Below, in pieces: positions 50,549-61,365 of a DNA stretch of 64,000 nucleotides (position 1 is its first letter; each line of letters opens with the position of its first letter). The stretch lies in assembly GCA_965240325.2 (NCBI GenBank), contig OZ251244.1, forward strand, positions 682,001 through 746,000, written 5' to 3'. Under the pieces are notes generated by a model that saw only the letters and a program-made list of their open reading frames with translations, did not search any database and was not told the DNA's origin. The DNA is from Rebecca billardiae RCC1528 (taxonomy: Eukaryota > Haptophyta). A program made the position numbers and the translations under genes.

Positions 50549-53500
50549 CTAATCATCGACGATCTCTCCCAGGAACTCCACCTCGCTGCCATCGCCGCGG
50601 TAGATCATCCGCCGGCCGTTGTGGTTGCACGGCACCGCGCGTACGGTGATGTCGATGGGGTGGCCCTGCGGCGAGCGCTTGAAGGCGCAGTGGAAGTCCA
50701 TCCAGCGGTAGTCGTCCGCCGTGATGTGCCGGAAGATGCCACGAGAGCGCACCAACTGGTTGCCCCCGCGCAGCGGCACGACGGATTGCACGGGGACATT
50801 GTCCTCTGTCGGGCGGAGGGTGTGCGGCAACAGCCCGACCGCAGACTTCTGATCAGACTCCTGCACGAATCTCTGGCGGACGATGAGCTGGCAGTACGGG
50901 TGCAGGTCCTCGCCTGCACGGCGCAAGCGGCGCGCGACACATGCGGCGGGGCGCCGTGGTGGGCGGTGGCGCCGCGCAGGGCGCGCGCAGTGCACGCGCA
51001 CACGGCCACGCGGCGCGGCCGCGGCGCCGCGCGGCGCGCGCGTTTACGACGTCGCGTGCGCGCACCGCTGGCCCCGCCGACCAGCTCCCAGGGCTCGTGC
51101 TCGAAGAAGGTTGCCGACGCCGCCGAGACGTACGTGATGAAGCCCGCGTCGTCGAAGGTCTTCATCACGTCCGGCTGCGCGTCGCACATCGTCCGGAAGT
51201 GCGAGTCAGGCGTCGAGACGTTCGCGCGCTGCACCATGAAGGTGTGAAGCGTAAGGCGCTGCGGCACGGGCGCGTAGTACATCACCGCCTCGAGCTGCTT
51301 GCCGGCGTACCCGCCGGGCAGGTCGGCGCGGAGGCGCAGCACGCCGCATGACAGCGCGAGCCGCGGCAGCCGCGGCCCCTTGGACACGCCCCCCGCCGGG
51401 CCGGACGGGTGCCCGCGCAGCGTGAAGCCGAGGAAGCTGATCACGGCCTGAAGGACTTCGACGGACGCGCCGTCGAACACGCGGTGCATCCAGTCCGGAG
51501 CGCCGACCGCGAGCGGCGCGATCGAGCCGCCCATCGCGTCGTCGAGGTTCTTCGAGACCCACGTCGCGTTGAGCACGTCTTGCGGGGGCTGCGGCAGCTC
51601 GTGCGGCCTCCACCCGCCCGCGCCACCCGCCGCCCTGCGAGCCGCGCGCCCGATGAGCTGCGCGGCGGAGACGCCGCACATGGTGAAACCGATGTGTGGC
51701 GCGCACGGCGTGTAGCACAGGGTGTCCAGCCACGCCGGGTGCTCCGTCCCCAGGCAGACGAGGCCCTTCACGCCCGGGCTGAGCGTGTGCACCGCCGGCA
51801 GCATCCGTGGCACCGTCGGCGGCGAGAGCAGGTGCGCCCTCTGCTGCAGCAGCGCGGCCGCGGCCGCGGCCGGAAAGTTCGGTCCGGGCGAGCGAGTCTG
51901 AAAGTGCGCAGCGTGCGGGTGCATGGCCGCCATGGAGAAGACCGGAGCAGCGCTTGCGACGAGGGCGGAGGAGTGTGGCGGCGCGCTCGCGGGGAGCGTG
52001 CGATCGGCATCGCGCACACCGGGCGGCGGCAGCGGCAGCAAGAGGCCCGCCCCGCCGAGCGCGCCGTACGCGCCGCCGAGAGCCGCGGGCGGCGCGCCCA
52101 CGCCAGCTGGCCGCACCGCGCCCGCCTGCCCAAACGCGGCGCGCAGAGCGAGCACCTGCTGCGCGTGCAGCTCAGGATCGCTCCCGTGCAGCCGGCTCCC
52201 GCCCTGGAGCTGCCCTCCCATCCGTGCAGCCGCGAGCATCGTGTCGAGGTCCGTCCACGTGGACAAGCCCGCGGTCGCGCCCGCGCCCGCGCCCTGAGTC
52301 TCGCGCGACGTGGCGTCGTCGCCGACGCGCCTCCGCTGAGCGCTCGGACCGTTAGCGTTCGCGCGCTGCTCGTGCGCATCGGGCATCAGCGCCTTCCGCG
52401 AGCGCATGTCGAGGCCGGCGAGAGCCGCCGCGCCGAGGTCGTGCGCCGCGCCGCCGGCGCTCTCGACGCCCGCCGCCGGCTGCGCTGGCCGCCACGGCGC
52501 GGCGCCGCCACTCATCGAGGAGGCCGTGCCGACGGCCGCCGCGAGCGCGGACACATTGCCTGCGGCAGCGTCGGGCAGCGCGTACGCCTGCGCGCCGCGC
52601 GGAGCAGGCGCGGGCCCGGCGGGGACCAGGCTGGGCGTGGACGCCGCCAGCGGCGGCGGCGGCGCCGGCCCGAGGACGGGTGGCAGCGGCGTCGCGGGCT
52701 GCATGTCGCTCGCCACCGGCTGCGCGAGCGCATCGAGCTGACGGTCCAACAGGTCCCCCTTCTTGCGCTTTGAGATGACGCGCACGCCCATCACAGAGAT
52801 CCAGTGCTCCGCGCCGCTCTCTCGCGCGCGCTCGAAGAGGCCCTTCGTCTGCATCGCCGCCGCCGCCGCCGCCGGGGGCACCACCTCGACCAGCAGGTGG
52901 AAGAGCGCATGGTCGCAATTGTACGACGTCGTGTCGAACTGGATTCCGGTCAGCTTGACCTCGCGGCTCGAGTGCGCTGTCGCGTGCTGCACGCCCGTGC
53001 GCAGCGGCACGAGCCCGAGCGTCTTCGGGCCGTCGCCGCCGCCCCGCGGCGCGCCGAGGGTGACGGCAAGCATACGCACGGCGCAGCCCTCGGGCGCAGT
53101 CACGCGCACCTCGGGGATGCGCCAGGTCTTGTACCTGATGCGGGTAAGGTGGGTAAGGTGGGTAGGATGCGCCGGGCGATGTGCGAGGCGGTGGCACACG
53201 GGGCGCGCGCGCGCGCGCGCGTGGGAGGCGCGAGGGGCGGGCGGTGAGCGCGCGGGTGTGCGTGTACCGAGCGCGCCGCGCGCGGCACACCGCCCCGCCG
53301 GGGCTCGGCAGCACGGTAACCGATCGGCCATGCATGCAAGTGCAGCGCAGCGCCGCGCCGCGCCGCGCCGCGCCGCGCCGCGCCGCGCCGCGCCGTGCGC
53401 GCGCACCAGAAGTAGGAGCCGTCGTCGTGCTTGACGAACGGGCGCGCGAGCGAGACCGTTGAGCCCAGCGTGGGCTTGCCAGATGGCGCGTTGAGCAGCG

Positions 53501-54002
53501 TGCCATCCGCCCCCACGCTGCATCGCCGCCACGACATGGGCGGTGTAGACACCTGCGAGGGCGGCCCGATGCGCGCCGTATTGATGCGGATTGGCGCTTG
53601 CGCTGGCGCGCCGGCGAGGTCGAGCTGGCCGCCGCGGGAGCTGCTGTCATCGGCGGGCTCGGGTACATCCAGCCGCCGCTCGACCGAGCCGCCACCGCAC
53701 ATGGACGCGTGCATCGGCACCGACGTCGCGCAGCCCACGTTGTTAACAAAATCGAGTACCATGCGGTCCGACGGCGACAGCACGTCGGCTTGCAGCGCGG
53801 TGTCGACGAGCGAGTCAAGCTGGTCGAGCGCGAACAGCTCGTCGAGCGGAGATCCCCCGCGGTGCTGCCCGGACGGCGTCGGCATCGCAGGCATCGCGCG
53901 GATGCTCCCCCCTCCCGGCCGCTGGCCGCTGGGGCTGAATACGGTACACAGGGCACAGGCGGCCTCGAAGCAGCGCGTGTGCGCTGATCGTACAAGCTTC
54001 AT
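50549..54002 (-). CDS. Large PAS-domain protein, possible transcription regulator, 3 exons
   Basis: Exons 54002-53407, 53134-51066 and 50913-50549 give 1009 residues in frame. ATG 54002 (MKLVRSAHTRCFEAACALCT). Residues about 180-335 form a conserved-looking beta-rich block spanning intron 1 (KHDDGSYFWYKTWRIPEVRV, REVKLTGIQFDTTSYNCDHA, ESGAEHWISVMGVRVISKRK) that resembles an Ig-fold DNA-binding domain, but I cannot name the family. A long Ala/Pro/Gly linker follows, then an acidic/hydrophobic block (NATWVSKNLDDAMGGSIAPL, DWMHRVFDGASVEVLQAVIS). The C-terminus is a PAS fold (DSHFRTMCDAQPDVMKTFDD, AGFITYVSAASATFFEHEPW, EDLHPYCQLIVRQRFVQE). No histidine kinase or bHLH is present. A sensor-regulator role is inferred. 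Confidence 0.65.
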
Positions 54003-54522
54003 CAGGCTTGCGGGTTGGATTGCAGTGGCTCTTCTTGAGTTCTTGGGCCCAGCAATTGATCAAGATGCTCACAACCGGTTCCGGATGCCAAGATGCGGGT
54101 ACAAAGGTCGGGTGGTGAATTACTGGTGATGTGCAATCTGGATGCAAGATTTCAATCTCCCGAGCACTCCAGATCAGATGTGAAAGGACGAGGCTCCCTA
54201 GTCGGTTCGCTCTTGATCAGTTCGCTGTATCATAGAGCAGTTGAAAAGAATATCCCGAGTATATCTCTATGTGGTTCACGACGAGTATCTAAATCGGTCG
54301 TCAACGGCTGGCCGCATTTCAGTTTAAGTTTGATAAACCATGCCCGAGTTCGGTCAATTGTCTAGTTGACGACCATACCCTTATGAATTATGATTCAAAC
54401 CAAGTGGGTAGTGGTTTAACGTGCTGGCTGCTACAATATGATGCAGTTTCCATGAAGAATACCGAGACGTGCGTACGCACACAGCTTATAATTAGGATCG
54501 TTCTTCCAAGCGGAGTCGTCTT
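54003..54522. other. 5' flank of PAS gene, no gene
   Basis: Less GC-rich than the surroundings. No frame resembles a protein. Confidence 0.45.
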
Positions 54523-55431
54523 ATTGACCCTGTGCGTGAAAGCCTCCGGAGAGATTATATTTATGCCCCCGCGACGCCGGCCCATGGCTGCCGCACGTGC
54601 GTGCCCCGCATGCCTCGAGCGCGTACATGCACGCGACGGGTGTCCTGACAGCGAGGGCGGGGTGGCGTAGATGGTCTCGTGGGATGTGCGTCAGTGTGCC
54701 GAAGACGTCTCGACACCTTGGTGGCATGCCCACACCTCTCCTTGTCGCCGCTTGCGTGCTGCGTGCTCGGCCAGCCGTTTGGAGTGCACGCCTGCACGTG
54801 CGCGGCCAGTGTCGGGCGGATCGAGCCGCAGAGAGTGTTCGTGCGGGTACTCCCTCTCGGAGCGCCTCTCTACCACTGCTGCAAGCCCTCGTGCGTGTCG
54901 TGGAACCTGTCGAATCCAGTCAGACGCGTGCGCCAAACTTCCTGGCGAACAATGTGCGGGAATGACGGCGGCAGAAATGCGCTATTAAAATACCGGACCA
55001 TGATGACGTTGAGCACGTCGTGGGTTCGAGTGCACAGCTTGGGGTTGACGCACGAGGGCTTGCAACAGTTGGTAGAGAGGCGCTCCGAGAGCCTGGAGTA
55101 CCCGCACGAATACTCACTGCGGCTCGATCCGCCCGACCGACTCGGTCGGACTGGCCGCGCACGTGCAGGCGTGCACTCCAAACGGCTGGCCGAGCACGCA
55201 GCACGCAAGCGGCGACAAGGAGAGGTGTGGGCATGCCACCAAGGTGTCGGGACGTCTTCGGCACACTGACGCACATCCCACGAGACCATCTACGCCACCC
55301 TGCCCTCGCTGTCAGGACACCCGTCGCGTGCATGTACGCGCTCGAGGCATGCGGGGCACGCACGTGCGGCAGCCATGGGCCGGCGTCGCGGGGGCATAAT
55401 CTCTCCGGAGGCGTTCACGCACAGGGTCAAT
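54523..55431. repeat. Foldback palindrome IR4 (arms about 375-384 bp)
   Basis: 54523-54896 is repeated inverted at 55048-55431 around a 151-bp spacer. Ends ATTGACCCTGTGCGTGAA and complement. The arms are nearly identical. The outer right end coincides with the end of the LRR frame at 55427, so this element probably truncated that gene. Confidence 0.85.
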
Positions 55432-58400
55432 TGTAGAGCAGCGACAAGCCGCTCCCTTTGCGCGCGCCCACGGTATTCCATGCCTTGCGGCTTGCCGAGT
55501 TCCTTCGCCTCCGTCTCCGCCACGTGGAAGGAACGTCGCTGCAGCCGCCGCGGCGGGCATCGGCGCGCGGGGCCGCACGCGCCAGAGAGCAGGCGGCCCG
55601 GGCATCGGCGCGCGGGGCCGCACGCGCCAGAGAGCAGGCGGCCGAGCAGAGTATCTCAGCGACTGAGGCCTTTGCCAGCCTCGCTCGCCGCACGTGCGCG
55701 GGCCACGCGCGCGCCGCGCACGCGGTCACGCGCGGCGCCGTGCGAGAGAAGTGTGCACGGAGACCCTCGAGTGCGCGCGCTGGGCGCAACGCGCGTGGCC
55801 TCGTGACCGGCCGCGCGCACCCGAGCTCACAAACTCGAAGGCTCTTGCACTTTGCGATGGCGTCTACCCAGTGCGAGCTCAACGGCCCAAACGCGTTGCC
55901 CTGTAGCCTGAGCTCGGTGAGGCTTTCGCACGCGTCGACCAGCAGTGCGAGGGGCGCCGACGCCTGCGACTGGAGCAAGTTGTCGCTCAGGTCGAGTGTC
56001 TGCAGCCCCTTGAGCATCACGTCGAGCGAGAGGCACACGTTGGAAAACGCCGTGACGGCCCCGGCTGAGGCGAACGCGCCCCGCTCGCCGCTGCCGTCGC
56101 TGATGCGGAAGTAGGTGATTGGCGTGGGAGTCAGTGGGGACGCGACGGCCGCCGACGCGAGCGCGGGCCCAAGCACCTCTCGGACCATGTCGTGGCTCAG
56201 CCCGTGCCGCACGGCAGGGCCGTGGAAGTTCAGCCCGTCGGGCGAGCTCGAGCGGCCGGCGCGCCAGCGGAGCACGCCGACGGCGCACTCGATGGCCAGC
56301 GGGGCGAGCCCGGTGGGGAGGACCTTCGCCTCGACGTCGACCCAAGGAGCGCTCGTGCGCATCGCGTGCAGCCAGACGAGCTCGGGCTGCTCCCACGTGC
56401 CGTCCGCCGCCAGCGCCTTGACGACGCGCATCGTCGGCAGGTCCACGAGCGCGGCGCCGAGCGAGCGGAGCGCATCCGGGTGGAACTTGTTGTCTCGCCA
56501 ATGTCGAGCTGCTGGAGGGACACCGCGCCGCGCACGATGCTCAGCAGCGCGGGCATGGCACCGTCCCGGTCGGGGAGGCCGCAGTGCGCGAGCGAGAGCG
56601 AGGTGATCCGCATGCTGGTGACGTAGGGCACCGCCGCTGCCAGCGCGTCCGTGTCCAGCTCGGAGAAGCTCAGGCTGCGCAGACTGCCGTTGGTCGCCGC
56701 CACGCGCGCGGCGAGGCCGGTCACGCTGCGGCTCGGGACCGTGGCGGCCTGGCCCTTGCGCAGGCTGCGCACGTCCAGCTCGCGCCCGCCGCAGTAGAGC
56801 GTCTCGAAGGGCGAGTCGCCGGTGAACGCGTCCGCGAGCACGTCGAGCGAGCGCGCGCTCTCGTCCGCCGGCACGTGCATCTCGCGAAGGCTGTCGTTCG
56901 TCCGCAGCAGCCGCGCGAGCAGCTTGTACCCGCCGCTACTCATCTGCGAATCGTGAATGTACAGCTGCGACGTCGTCTTGTTTGGCGCGAGCAGCTTGGC
57001 GGCGACGATCGCGTCGAGGTCCGTGGGCTTGTTGAGCGCGGCCGAGGGCTGGCCCGAGCTCGCGCCCTTCAGCGTGTTCAGCTCGAGCGGCTCGCGGCCG
57101 AGTGTGAGCGTGCGCAGGCCGCAGCCCTCGGCGGCCACCGCGTCGCCGAGCGCGGACGCGCCGCGGTGGCGCAGGTGGTTGCGCGCGAGGCTCAGCTCGT
57201 GCAGCACGGCGTTCGAGCGCACCATCTTCGCGAGCAGCGCCGCGCCCGGGTCGCCCACGTCGCACTGGTCCAGCTTGAGCGTCTCCAACGTGCCGTGCCC
57301 GCCGAGCACCTCCAGCAGCACCTCCACGCCCACGCCCCCGAGCGGGTTCTTGCCAAGGGTACCCTTGTTCTTGCTCAGGTCGAGCGACTTGACGCTCGTG
57401 GACGGCTCGAGCATCTCGCCGACAGACGCGGCGTGCACTGGGCCGAGGCGCTTGCGCACCAGGCGCACGGCGCTGCCGCTCAGGTCCTGCACGGGCAGCG
57501 GCACGCCGTTGATCTGCACCGCCGCGGGCAGCTTCACGCGCCGCAGCATCGAGATCGGGATCCGAACGACGGCCGAGCGCGCGAACACGTCACGCACGGT
57601 CATCCCGCCCAGGTCCCACGTCTTGCCACTCCCCGTCACGAGCTCGCCGATCGGGCTGGGCGCGCGCAGCGTGTGCATCGACTTGTTCTGCTCGAGCGCC
57701 TGGCAGAGCACGTCCAGCGGCGAGCCCGACGGCAGGAACGCCAGCTCGATCACCGTCACGCTCTCACCAGCCAACTCCTGCACCGGCAGCCCGCCACCCA
57801 GCGAGATGAGGTATCGGATCGGGTTCATGCGTGCGCGGACGGAGCCGATGAGAACCTTGGTCGCGAGCTGGAAGGTGGACGTGAGCAGCGAGACGAGGAG
57901 CGCCCCTGCGCAGGCAGCCGCCGCAAACGCCGCCGCGCGTGTACCTCTGAGTCGCCGCGGGCGCCGAGGCGGCCGCTGCTCGTCCCGCCGATCGCTGCGC
58001 GCGCGCGCGACACGAGCGCGGCGCGCGGCGCGCCTCGCCGGCGCTCGGCGCGCAGGACGCGGCGCAGGGCGCGCACATTGGTTGACCTGGTAGCTCGCCG
58101 CTGTGCGCGTGATCTTCTGCTTGATGAAGATGTACGTCTGAAGCAGCACCTGCGGGAACGCCTCGATCACCGACTCGTACGCGATCCGCGTGGCCGCGTA
58201 CCACGTCATAAACGCGTGCAGTTGGCCGTACAGTACAGTGCCTTGTCGAGCAGCAGCGTCCCGTAGTTGAGCGAGCGAATCGCGAGCGCGACGTCGAGGC
58301 CGAAGATGCCGATGGGGCCGAGCCCGACGGCGAGGGAGGGGATGCACACGCCCTCGTTCCCGCTCAGCGCCGTGAGCCCCGTGCGCACGAACTGCGCCAC

Positions 58401-58954
58401 GGCGATCGCGCTCACCATGTACTGCGCGATCACGAACGAGGTCGTGAGCGAGCACCACCAAACGTTCCCGCCCTGGAAGAACTGGCGGATGAGGTAGATG
58501 TCGAGGCCGATGTCGGCGACGAACATGAACGAGGCGGCGACCTCCCTCACGTACATCGCCACCTTGATCGGCCGCGACACGGCCACAGCGGCCATGTACA
58601 CGCTGACAGTCGATGACAGTCGCTGCAGCTGCGACGGTTCCACCTCTTCAGCGGCCGGCGCCGCGTCCTCCTCGCCCTCCTCCTCGTCTATCTCCTCGAG
58701 CCCCGGCGCGGGGGGCGGCGGGTTGAAGCGATTCTTGAAGATCGCCAAGAGCTGTTGGGAGCCTTCGATGAGCCTGCTGAGCCGACGGGACGGCACGCGC
58801 AGCGGTGCCGCGCGAGGCTGCGGCGCCGCGGCACCGGCTGCGCTCGGGGGGGGGCGGCGTCGCTGCGCTGCTCTCCGGGCTCGACGAGCGGCACGGTGGG
58901 GGCGGCCTCCTTTCGCCCACCGCCCCGAAAGCCGAAGCGGCGTGAGCTGAACAT
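55427..58954 (-). pseudogene. LRR membrane protein gene with three frame lesions and a lost 3' end
   Basis: Reading from ATG 58954 (MFSSRRFGFRGGGRKEAAPT): a membrane region (FMFVADIGLDIYLIRQFF, ESVIEAFPQVLLQTYIFIKQ, resembling XK-related-type scramblase segments), an intron (58076-57906), another span (WALLVSLLTSTFQLATKVL), then leucine-rich repeats (SVKSLDLSKNKGTLGKNPLG, NAVLHELSLARNHLRHRGAS, MLKGLQTLDLSDNLL). Frame is lost at a C9 homopolymer (about 58849-58857, 1 bp short), at a 5-bp tandem duplication TGTACTGTAC (about 58225-58235), and at a GAGA duplication (about 56490). Each is a minimal indel at a simple repeat, so this is either young pseudogenisation or assembly error. The 3' end runs into a 45-bp tandem repeat and then foldback IR4. 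Introns cannot explain the breaks. Confidence 0.6.
55558..55643. repeat. 45-bp tandem duplication in LRR gene 3' region
   Basis: Two units starting CATCGGCGCGCGGGGCCGCA at 55558 and 55603. In the LRR frame this gives a doubled ACSLARAAPRADAR peptide, probably non-coding by position (after the last LRR and a GTGCGC donor-like site). Confidence 0.8.
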
Positions 58955-59166
58955 CGGCACGCGCTCAGCCGCTCGCGCGCGCCGAAAGTCGCGCTGCCCA
59001 CTTTCCGGTGGAGCAAGGCTCGACAACGGGGCCCCGATGGTGGGAAGAGATGTACCGCGAAGCATTATTCTGCTTAGGAAACTGTATCCATACTACTGGT
59101 ACAGTCTTCTGACGAAGTTCTGATCGAAATCTTGGGCGAGCTGCTTCCGGAGCAGCCGACGAAACA
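58955..59166. promoter_or_regulatory. Divergent intergenic region, LRR relic / glycosyltransferase
   Basis: 212 bp. GCTTAGGAAACTGTATCC near 59087 resembles the TAGTAAACTGTA word seen upstream of two other genes. Confidence 0.4.
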
Positions 59167-60264
59167 ATGGCTGCGCGCGGTGGCGAGGGCACAGCAGTGC
59201 CTGCCGTGCGCGCACTGATGCTCGCGCTGCCGGCACTCGTCGGTGCCGGCAGCGAGTCGGCTGGGCGGCACTACACGCTGATGCAGCGGATCGACACCAC
59301 CTCACGCTACGCCATCGTGACCGCGACGCACCGATGGTCGCCGTGCATTGAGTCGCGTCTGAGGCATGCCGTCAAGTCGCGCCCCGAGTCGTACGATGTG
59401 GTCGTGCTGTACGACGACACCACGCTGACGCCGATGCGGCGGCAGGTGGAGGCATTCGTCAACAAGCACGCGCACACGTACCTCGTGCGCTTCTCCGCCG
59501 CCGTCGGCAACCGCACGCTCGCGCACCTCGGCTACCCGCAGCGCGCCATCCGAGAGTTCTCGCCGTTTCACTCTGGCTTCTCCAAAGTGGCGTGGGTCGT
59601 GTGGGGCGCCCGCCAGGCGTACGAGCACGTGTGGTTCATCGAGGACGACGTGCTCATGCCATGCGCGTGGTACAACTTTGTGCGCATGTTCAGCAGCTCC
59701 AACGCGACGCGCGCAGATGAGCTGCTGGCCGTGAACTGCTCCACGCGCGCCGGCCAGCCCTGGTCGCGCCGGTGCAATTTCTGCCGCAGTCGGCCCGGCC
59801 AGAAGCTGACCAAGTGCCTGCTCGCCACGATGCGCGCGAGCCGCGGCCTCCTGCGCGCGACGGACGCGGCCCTGCGCAAGGGCGTCGCCGCCCATCACGA
59901 GCTCACGCTGCCCTTTGTCTGCCAGGAGCGGATGGGGGCGCCGGGCGCATGCGGCGTGCGCGACATCTCGCTCGACCCGCGCTTCAAGGGGCGGTTCTCC
60001 GCGCCGAGCGAGCTCGACGCGCGCGCCACGCAGCAGATGAAGAAGCTGATGGAGGTGAGCATGCAGGTCGGCGGCTGGCATACCCTAAGCCAGCGGCACA
60101 GTGGCTGCGCCGGGCGCAAGTTCAGCCTGTACCACCCGAGTAAGTGCCCGGCACCGCCAGCGGCGCTCGCAGCGTCCGCGGCGCGAGTGCGCGGGCCAGC
60201 GCCGGCACTCGGAGCTGCTGGGTTCTCGGTTGCTGCCACTGACAGCGCAGTCGTCGCAGGATGA
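59167..60264 (+). CDS. Secreted glycosyltransferase-like protein (GT-A type)
   Basis: 365 residues in one exon from ATG 59167. The N-terminus MAARGGEGTAVPAVRALMLA then LPALVGAG is a signal peptide or anchor. YAIVTATHRWSPCIESRL followed by SYDVVVLYDDTTL fits a nucleotide-sugar-binding start. HVWFIEDDVLMP (about residues 155-166) supplies an acidic DxD-like motif. A Cys-rich region follows (CNFCRSRPGQKLTKC). It ends in a low-complexity Ala tail. No specific CAZy family is assigned. Likely a Golgi-lumen enzyme. Confidence 0.6.
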   Translation: MAARGGEGTAVPAVRALMLALPALVGAGSESAGRHYTLMQRIDTTSRYAIVTATHRWSPCIESRLRHAVKSRPESYDVVVLYDDTTLTPMRRQVEAFVNKHAHTYLVRFSAAVGNRTLAHLGYPQRAIREFSPFHSGFSKVAWVVWGARQAYEHVWFIEDDVLMPCAWYNFVRMFSSSNATRADELLAVNCSTRAGQPWSRRCNFCRSRPGQKLTKCLLATMRASRGLLRATDAALRKGVAAHHELTLPFVCQERMGAPGACGVRDISLDPRFKGRFSAPSELDARATQQMKKLMEVSMQVGGWHTLSQRHSGCAGRKFSLYHPSKCPAPPAALAASAARVRGPAPALGAAGFSVAATDSAVVAG

Positions 60265-61102
60265 CTGCCGGCATTCGTACGCGGCGGTCGTGATGCACCC
60301 GCCCCTCGACGGAAGCCGGCGCAGTCCGCCCGGGTCGGACGTGGGCTGCCGAGAGCGGAGAGGCGCGGCGACGCGCGGGCGATAAGTTAGTCAGCATGTC
60401 GCCTGTCGGGCGACTCCCCGCAGGCCCGCAGCAAGTGCCGGCTCGCCGCAGTAGATCGACTATAGTCGGGCTGCTGCTGACATCATGTTGACGACCCAGT
60501 CCGGCGCCGCGCATACTTATCGGCATCCGGGCGGTGGCGGCGGCGCCGCGGGCACGCGGGGCCCTGATAATGGGGCCACTCGGATCTATCATGCGGAGCC
60601 GATGGCCGGCGCCCGGAGCCCTGCGGTCCGCCTGATGGCCGATGACTCCCTATATATATATATATTACTTGCCCGTTGCATACCACGTCGTTAATATATA
60701 TATATAGCTAGCTAATATAACTCGTCTCTGCTTGACCTCGGGCCGGGCAGCGCGCCTGATGCCGTGCCTCGAGACCGTGTCGCGCGCCAGCCGAGCAGCT
60801 GCCGCCATAACGGAACTCGGTTCACGCGGGCGGCGGCCGCGCATGCAGCGAGCAGACTGCAGAAAGTGACGCGACTCATAGAGGCAGTGCCGGGCACGCG
60901 TGACGCGTCCGCATAGGCCTATAGCCCACCGCGCCCACGCCCACGGGCCGCGGGCACGCGGCCACTCTCAGGGCTGCAGGCGGCGGGGCGCACGGCGCCG
61001 TCACACGGGCAGCGTACTGACGATATGGCTGATGCGTCGACACAATATTATCACCGCGCCCGCGTCGCACGACTCATCACAAATCACAAGTCACGGCCGC
61101 AC
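60265..61102. other. Intergenic repeat field, no gene
   Basis: Contains 60671-60692 (inverse copy of 25591-25612) next to TA runs at about 60650-60666 and 60693-60706, and GC-rich filler. Confidence 0.45.
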
Positions 61103-61103
61103 C

Positions 61104-61363
61104 GCGGCGGCAGCGACGCCGCGGACGCGGCGCAGGCGGCGTCACTCATCGCCGGCGTACTGCTACTGGCATCATATCTGTGAGTGATACTACGACGTAC
61201 TGATAATACGCGCGTACGTCTTATATCATCAGTACGTCGTAGTATCACTATAGTATCGTAGTATCGGCGGCAGCGACGCCGCGGACGCGGCGCAGGCGGC
61301 GTCACTCATCGCCGGCGTACTACTACTGGCATCATCTGTGAGTGATACTACGACGTACTGATA
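61104..61363. repeat. Repeat F: direct duplication enclosing a 22-bp perfect hairpin
   Basis: 61104-61205 is repeated at 61264-61363 (GCAGCGACGCCGCGGACGCG, CACTCATCGCCGGCGTACT). Between them 61183-61204 and 61228-61249 are perfect inverse copies (GATACTACGACGTACTGAT core). Confidence 0.8.
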
Positions 61364-61365
61364 TA

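Noticed and set aside
51409-52773. 454-codon open frame on the plus strand
   Set aside because: Antisense to the PAS gene, Arg/Ala-rich with no motif. The minus frame has intron phases and recognisable PAS motifs. Long antisense frames are expected at this GC content.
56584-58266. 560-codon open frame on the plus strand
   Set aside because: Shadow of the LRR gene on the other strand (His/Arg/Val-rich mirror of leucine-rich repeats).
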